This document shows positions 59,476 through 64,000 of a DNA stretch of 64,000 nt, piece by piece (positions within the stretch are counted from its first letter, which is position 1; each line of letters starts with the position of its first letter). The stretch spans positions 39,046 to 103,045 of the forward strand of contig NZ_JAINZZ010000026.1 in the NCBI RefSeq assembly GCF_019890725.1, in the 5' to 3' direction. A program made the position numbers and the translations under genes. This stretch comes from Actinacidiphila acidipaludis (lineage in GTDB: Bacteria; Actinomycetota; Actinomycetes; Streptomycetales; Streptomycetaceae). The notes below the pieces were generated by a model. That model had not been told where the DNA came from, did no database searches, and worked only from the letters and a program-made list of their open reading frames with translations.

Positions 59476-60568
59476 CGGCCTGGGCTCCGCGGACGGCACC
59501 GCCGCGGACGGGCGGGCCTTCCCGGTCCGCGCGCACCTGGGCGACGTCGTCCACGACGCGTTCGGCGGCCGGCGGGCGCTCGTCGAGGCGGTGCGCGTCC
59601 GCGGCGGGAGCAAGAAGGGCGTCTACCGGCTCGTCCTCGACGACGGCTCCACGGTGGTCGCCTACGTCTGGGACGCGTCCGAGAACTACTGGCCCGCGGA
59701 CGGGCCGGGCGGCCCGGACGACCACGCGGACCCGTTCTCCGCCGCCTCCGGGCTGGGCCTGTTCCTGGCCGCCCACCGGCGGCTGTCCGCCCTGGGACTG
59801 CGCACGCCCCGGGTGCACTGGTCGGACGGGAGCCGTGCACGCCACCCCGCCGACGTCGCCGTGGTCGAGGACGTGACCGGGCCGACGCTCGAACACCTGC
59901 TGCGGCAGGACCCGCGGGCGGCGGCACCGGTGGTACGCCGGTTCGCCGACGACCTGGCCGTGCTGCACGGTTGCCGGCACCGGGCGTTCGGCAAGGTCGC
60001 CCTGCTGGACCAGGGCGGGCGGTCGCACGGGACGTCCTGCGAGCAGACGGTTCTGCGGCGGGCGCTGACCGATCTCACCGAGGCGGCAGGCCGTGATCCG
60101 CGGGTGACCGCCGCCCACGAGCGGCTGCGCGACGCGCTGCACGGGGCCGCCGCGGCGGTCGCCCCGCGGGCCGAGCACAGCCTGATCCACGGCGAACTCG
60201 GCCCCGACCACGTCCTGGTCGACGGTGAGGGGCGCCCGGTGCTCATCGACATCGAGGGCCTGATGTTCTTCGACGTCGAGTGGGAGCACGTCTTCCTGCG
60301 GCTCCGCTTCGGGCCGCACTACGCGGACCTGCGGCCGCCGAGCCCGCGGGGCCCGGACGCCCACACCGCTCCGGATGCGCCGCACGCCCTGGACGCACAC
60401 CGCCTCGCCCTCTACGACCTGGCGATGCGCCTGTCCCTGGTCGCAGGCCCCCTGCGGCTGCTCGACGGCGACTTCCCTGACCGCGCGTTCATGTCCGGCA
60501 TCGCCGAGCACAACCTCCAGGCGGCCCTGGCCCTCGTGGGTCTGGGCGGCCGGGGCGACCGCGGCTGA
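59465..60568 (+). CDS. Aminoglycoside-phosphotransferase-fold kinase
   Basis: 367 aa. APH/choline-kinase fold: VRVRGGSKKGVYRLVLDDGS for nucleotide binding (no clear P-loop Lys pair), then the catalytic loop as SLIHGELGPDHVLV and the metal-binding IDIEG. In the family the loop is normally HGDxxxxN, so Asp and Asn are replaced by Glu and His; activity may be altered or lost. The ATG at 59465 has AGGGG upstream (a GTG at 59456 is in frame). It overlaps the methyltransferase gene by 11 bp and ends 36 bp before the CebR promoter region. Substrate unknown. Confidence 0.85.
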   Translation: MARDGLGSADGTAADGRAFPVRAHLGDVVHDAFGGRRALVEAVRVRGGSKKGVYRLVLDDGSTVVAYVWDASENYWPADGPGGPDDHADPFSAASGLGLFLAAHRRLSALGLRTPRVHWSDGSRARHPADVAVVEDVTGPTLEHLLRQDPRAAAPVVRRFADDLAVLHGCRHRAFGKVALLDQGGRSHGTSCEQTVLRRALTDLTEAAGRDPRVTAAHERLRDALHGAAAAVAPRAEHSLIHGELGPDHVLVDGEGRPVLIDIEGLMFFDVEWEHVFLRLRFGPHYADLRPPSPRGPDAHTAPDAPHALDAHRLALYDLAMRLSLVAGPLRLLDGDFPDRAFMSGIAEHNLQAALALVGLGGRGDRG

Positions 60569-60603
60569 AGCCGGGCCGTCAACAGGCGGCAGCAGCAGGG
60601 GCA

Positions 60604-60648
60604 TTGACAGGCGCGGGCGGCACGGCAAAATATGGGAGCGCTCCCATA
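60604..60648 (+). promoter_or_regulatory. Promoter with CebR-type operator for the secreted glycosidase
   Basis: TTGACA (60604-60609), 16 nt, then CAAAAT (60626-60631; AAATAT at 60628-60633 is an alternative with 18-nt spacing) form a consensus-like promoter. It runs into TATGGGAGCGCTCCCATA (60631-60648), an 18-bp perfect palindrome with the CebR core TGGGAGCGCTCCCA at 60633-60646. In Streptomyces CebR represses cellulose-utilisation genes until cello-oligosaccharides bind. The site is 68 bp before the start codon. Confidence 0.85.
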
Positions 60649-60716
60649 CGGCCGGAGCTCGGTTCCCCGCACCGCACGCATGTCCCCCCACCCGCCTCCC
60701 GAAGGTGAGATCCGTC

Positions 60717-62798
60717 GTGCGCCTCCCCAGATCCCTGACACCGACGCCATGGCGGCTGCGCGTCGCCGCGGCCGCGACCACCGCGGTCCTCGGCGCCGCG
60801 CTGCTGGCCGGCGGCGGTCCGGCCGCCGCGGACGCGTCCGGTCCGGCCCCCGTGGACGTGACCGTCAATGCCGCCGAGGGCCAGGGCACCATCCCGGACA
60901 CCGCGTACGGGCTCAACAGCGCGGTCTGGGACTCCCAGATGAACGTCCCGCAGGTGCAGGACCTGCTGCAGAGCGCCCAGGTCGGCATGCTCCGGTACCC
61001 CGGGGGCTCGTACGGCGACCTCTACCACTGGAAGGACAACACCGCGCCCGGCGGCTACGTCGCCCCCGGCACGGACTTCGACGCGTTCATGGGGACCGTG
61101 CGGAAGATCGGCGCCCAGCCGATCCTCATCGCCAACTACGGCTCCGGCACGCCGCAGGAGGCGGCCGACTGGGTGCGGTACGCCAACGTCACCCAGAAAT
61201 ACGGCGCGAAGTACTGGGAGATCGGCAACGAGCTGTACGGCAACGGCCATTACGGCTCGGGCTGGGAACGCGACGACCACGCGGACACCTCGCCGGCCGC
61301 CTACGCCAGGAACGTCGCCGACTACGCCACCGCGATGAAGGCGGTCGACCCGACGGTGAGGATCGGCGCTGTGCTGACGCTGCCCGGCAACTGGCCGGAC
61401 GGCGTGATGGCCGGCGGGGAGAGCGCCGACTGGAACCACACGGTCATCCCGCTCATCGCGGGCAAGGCCGACTTCGTGATCGTGCACTGGTACCCCGGTG
61501 GTTCCGACGCCGCCCAGATGCTCGGCGAACCGTCCCAGCTCACCGGCGAATTGGCCCAGTTGCGCGACGAACTGGACGCCGGGGGCGCCGCGGGGACCCC
61601 GATCGCGCTCACCGAGGTGAACTCCAACGTCGACGAGGACACCCAGCCGGACGCGCTGTTCGGTGCGGACACCTATGTCACGGCCCTGCAGAGCGGGGTG
61701 TTCACCGTGGACTGGTGGGACACCCACAACGGCCCCGGCGCCATCAGCACCGCGCCGGACGGCGCGACGGACTACGACGACTACGGGATCCTCTCCAGCG
61801 GCACCTGCGTCGGCAGCGTGTGCGAACCGCCGCTGAACACCCCGTTCCCCACGTACTTCGCGATCTCGATGCTGAGCCGCCTCGGCCGTCCCGGTGACCA
61901 GTTGGTGGGCGCGGGCACGACCAGCCCGCTGGTGTCGGCGCACGCCGTGCACCGGGCCGACGGCGACCTGAGCGTCATGCTCATCAACAAGGACCCGGCG
62001 CACGCCCAGCAGGTGGCACTGCACTACGCGGGCTTCACCCCCGACGGCTCGCCGGCCGCCGTGGCGACCTTCCGCGACCAGGCGTCCTCGATCGAGACGG
62101 GCACCACCGGCGACGTCACCGCGCAAACGCTGCCGCCGTACTCGATCACCACGGTCACCCTGCACCCCGGGGCCGGCACGCAGTCGGCGCTCAGCGCACC
62201 GGGCGCGCCGCACGTCACGGCCGTCACCGACACCTCGGCGACGGTGTCGTGGACCCCGTCGGCCGGCGGCACTCCCACCCGGTACGAGGTGTACCGCCAG
62301 AACGGCACGACCAGCGAGCTGCTGGCCGACTCCACCGGCGGCTCGGCCACCGTGCACAACCTCACACCCGGAGCGACGTTCACCTGGAACGTGCTGGCCC
62401 GCGACTCCGCCGGGCGGCTGTCCCGGCCCTCGGACCCGGTCACCGTGCGCACGGGCACACCCGCGCACTCCACGTGCCAGGTGTCCTTCCAGGTCACCGG
62501 GGGCTGGGGCAACGGCTACAACGCGAACGTGAGCATCACCAGCACGGCGCCGACCCCGATCACCGGCTGGACCCTGGCCTTCTCCTTCCCCGCCGCGGGT
62601 GAGTCGGTCAGCGGTTTCTGGAACGCGCACGTCACCCAGCAGGGCCGGGACGTGGTGGCCACGCCGGTCGACTGGAACAGCACGCTCGCCGCGAACGGCG
62701 GCAACTCGGTGAGCTTCGGCTTCACCGGGGCCAACACCGGGGCGTATCCCCCGCCGACGGTGTTCACCCTGAACGGCACGGTCTGCACCACCACCTGA
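60717..62798 (+). CDS. Secreted clan GH-A-like glycoside hydrolase with FnIII and CBM2
   Basis: 693 aa. Signal peptide of about 40 residues (LRVAAAATTAVLGAALLAGG). The catalytic TIM-barrel-like part covers about 45-475: MLRYPGGSYGDLYHWKDN, YWEIGNELYGNGHYGSGWE with the probable acid/base Glu, VIVHWYPGG, and IALTEVNSNVDEDTQ with the probable nucleophile Glu; it resembles GH51/GH44-type enzymes. A fibronectin type III domain (GAPHVTAVTDTSATVSWTPS) and a C-terminal CBM2 (CQVSFQVTGGWGNGYNANVS ending in C) follow, so it acts on cellulose-associated glucans or xyloarabinans. The start GTG at 60717 is chosen over the GTG at 60705. Confidence 0.88.
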   Translation: MRLPRSLTPTPWRLRVAAAATTAVLGAALLAGGGPAAADASGPAPVDVTVNAAEGQGTIPDTAYGLNSAVWDSQMNVPQVQDLLQSAQVGMLRYPGGSYGDLYHWKDNTAPGGYVAPGTDFDAFMGTVRKIGAQPILIANYGSGTPQEAADWVRYANVTQKYGAKYWEIGNELYGNGHYGSGWERDDHADTSPAAYARNVADYATAMKAVDPTVRIGAVLTLPGNWPDGVMAGGESADWNHTVIPLIAGKADFVIVHWYPGGSDAAQMLGEPSQLTGELAQLRDELDAGGAAGTPIALTEVNSNVDEDTQPDALFGADTYVTALQSGVFTVDWWDTHNGPGAISTAPDGATDYDDYGILSSGTCVGSVCEPPLNTPFPTYFAISMLSRLGRPGDQLVGAGTTSPLVSAHAVHRADGDLSVMLINKDPAHAQQVALHYAGFTPDGSPAAVATFRDQASSIETGTTGDVTAQTLPPYSITTVTLHPGAGTQSALSAPGAPHVTAVTDTSATVSWTPSAGGTPTRYEVYRQNGTTSELLADSTGGSATVHNLTPGATFTWNVLARDSAGRLSRPSDPVTVRTGTPAHSTCQVSFQVTGGWGNGYNANVSITSTAPTPITGWTLAFSFPAAGESVSGFWNAHVTQQGRDVVATPVDWNSTLAANGGNSVSFGFTGANTGAYPPPTVFTLNGTVCTTT

Positions 62799-62821
62799 CA
62801 GTGCCGGACCGTGCACGACGC

Positions 62822-62855
62822 GCGGGCCCGGCCGGGACGTCCCGGCCGGGCCCGC
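62822..62855. terminator. 34-bp perfect palindrome between convergent genes
   Basis: The two 17-bp halves (62822-62838 and 62839-62855) are exact reverse complements, able to form a very stable hairpin; it lies 23 bp after the glycosidase stop and 22 bp before the stop of the convergent PHP-domain gene, so it probably ends both transcripts. Confidence 0.7.
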
Positions 62856-62876
62856 CGCGGCTCCGCACACCGGCGG

Positions 62877-63917
62877 TCAGCGGGAGGGCACCTCCCGTGT
62901 GGCGGTCCAGCGCAGCAGCTCGTCGGCGGTCCAGGTGCAGACGATCCGCCCGGCCGGAATACCGGCCTCCTCGGCGCGCGCGCAGCTGAGGATCTGCCAG
63001 TCGAGCTGACCGGGCGCGTGCGCGTCGCTGTCGATGCTGAACAGGGTGCCCGCCTCCAGGGCCAGGGCGAGCAGCCGGCGGGGCGGGTCGAGCCGGTGCG
63101 GGCTGCTGTTGAGCTCGACCGCGGTCCCGCCCTCGGCGCAGGCCGCGAAGACCTCGGCCGCGTCGAACGCGGACTCGGGCCGCTCCTTGCCGGTCCCGCC
63201 GCGCGGCCGGATCAGCCGGCCGGTGCAGTGCCCGAGCACGTCGACCAGCGGGTTGCTCGCCGCGGCGACCAGGCGGCGGGTGAACTCCGGTGCGGGCATG
63301 CGCAGTTCCGAGTGTGCGGAGGCGACGACGACGTCCAGCCGGTCGAGCAGGTCGTCGCGCTGGTCGAGCGAGCCGTCGGGGAGGATGTCGCACTCGATGC
63401 CGGTGAGCAGCCGGAACGGCGCCAGCCCGGCGTTGATCTCCTCGACCTCGTCGAGCTGCCGCAGCAGCCGCTCGGGCGACAGTCCGCGGGCGATCTTCAG
63501 CCGGGGGCTGTGGTCGGTCAGCACCGCCCAGTCGTGTCCGATGCCACGGGCGGCGCGCGCCATGGTCAGGATGGGGCTGCCGCCGTCGGACCAGTCGGAG
63601 TGGACGTGGCAGTCGCCGCGCAGCGCGGCCCGCAGGGTCCCGCCGCCCTCGATCAGCGGGGTGCGGGCGCGCTCCTCCAGGTCGGCCAGGTACTCCGGGG
63701 TGCCGCCCGCGTACGCCTCCGCGATGACCTTGCCGGTGGTCTCGCCGATGCCCTTGAGGTCGGTGAACCGCCGGGTGCCGGCCCGCCGGGCCAGTTCGGC
63801 CTCGGGCAGTGCGGCGAGCACGTCGGCGGCGTTGCGGAACGCCCGGACGCGGTAGGTGGGGGCCTCGGCGCGTTCCAGCAGGAACGCGATCCGCTCCAGT
63901 GCCTCGATCGGCTCCAT
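62877..63917 (-). CDS. PHP-domain phosphoesterase (PolX-type C-terminal part)
   Basis: 346 aa. Residues 1-85 contain a helix-hairpin-helix (FTDLKGIGETTGKVIAEAYA) as in family X DNA polymerases, but the polymerase palm is absent. From about 100 on it is a PHP domain with a full set of metal ligands: GDCHVHSDWSDG, VLTDHSPR, TGIECDILPDG, VVASAHSELRM, DVLGHCTGR and FSIDSDAHAPG. Family members hydrolyse phosphoesters. Start ATG at 63917. It converges on the glycosidase gene across the palindrome. It could act in DNA end processing or as a small-molecule phosphatase; not determinable here. Confidence 0.9.
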   Translation of the reverse strand: MEPIEALERIAFLLERAEAPTYRVRAFRNAADVLAALPEAELARRAGTRRFTDLKGIGETTGKVIAEAYAGGTPEYLADLEERARTPLIEGGGTLRAALRGDCHVHSDWSDGGSPILTMARAARGIGHDWAVLTDHSPRLKIARGLSPERLLRQLDEVEEINAGLAPFRLLTGIECDILPDGSLDQRDDLLDRLDVVVASAHSELRMPAPEFTRRLVAAASNPLVDVLGHCTGRLIRPRGGTGKERPESAFDAAEVFAACAEGGTAVELNSSPHRLDPPRRLLALALEAGTLFSIDSDAHAPGQLDWQILSCARAEEAGIPAGRIVCTWTADELLRWTATREVPSR

Positions 63918-64000
63918 GGTCAGCGCTCTTCCCGCATCCGCGCCCCGCTAACGGCCGGGCCGCCCGGCGTCACCCGTCGGGCGGCCCCGCCGGCGGCGTC

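Noticed and set aside
60579..62870. 763-codon open frame on the minus strand
   Set aside because: Antisense of the CBM2 glycosidase gene and crosses the CebR operator; no homology.
1..64000. Insertion sequences, prophage, integrase or attachment sites
   Set aside because: No transposase, integrase, tRNA-adjacent direct repeats or phage genes were recognised in any frame.

Overview
The window is very GC-rich, and most genes start at GTG or ATG with short overlaps (ATGA, GTGA) between neighbours. It carries typical Streptomycetaceae genes: a 2-methylisoborneol operon, many ECF/TetR/MarR/DeoR regulators, secreted CBM2 and DUF4082 proteins, a G1 protease, and sugar ABC transporters without their own ATPase. 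I read it as chromosomal DNA of Streptomyces or a close relative. I saw no rRNA, tRNA, CRISPR array, transposase or phage gene.

Layout. 0-5 kb: end of a small hypothetical gene, an ECF sigma factor with a SnoaL-like tail, then an aldo/keto reductase, a TetR regulator and an SDR sharing a probable TetR operator, and a DUF6891-type protein. 5-8 kb: 2-methylisoborneol genes (GPP C-methyltransferase and terpene synthase) and a YunG-like protein. 8-13.5 kb: minus-strand group of a GT2 glycosyltransferase, MFS transporter, TolB-like protein and a secreted YVTN-repeat protein.

13.8-42.5 kb is a large exopolysaccharide or cell-wall glycan locus. A plus-strand arm holds a Gfo/Idh oxidoreductase, epimerase, two DegT aminotransferases, a PglD-like acyltransferase, a secreted DUF4082 protein and a GT2; then come a Wzz-like protein, a Wzz-Wzy fusion and another GT2. 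A nine-gene minus-strand arm (37.6 to 27.6 kb) holds an unknown alpha-rich protein, WecG-, WecC- and WecB-like enzymes, Wzz, Wzx, a beta-helix protein, a GT2 and a methyltransferase. A WlbB/WbpD-like N-acetyltransferase and the full dTDP-rhamnose set (rfbA-D) close the locus. Together these could make a diacetamido-uronic acid plus rhamnose containing polymer exported by the Wzx/Wzy route. I found no initiating phosphoglycosyl transferase and no BY-kinase.

42.7-64 kb is carbon metabolism and accessory functions: a secreted G1 peptidase, a DUF2795 protein, a MarR/MFS/aldo-keto reductase divergon, a polyol operon (DeoR regulator, ABC binding protein, two permeases, polyol dehydrogenase, fructokinase), a frameshifted secreted lipase-like gene, a beta-phosphoglucomutase/GH65 phosphorylase pair, a methyltransferase/kinase pair, a secreted CBM2 glycosidase behind a perfect CebR-type operator, and a PHP-domain phosphoesterase.
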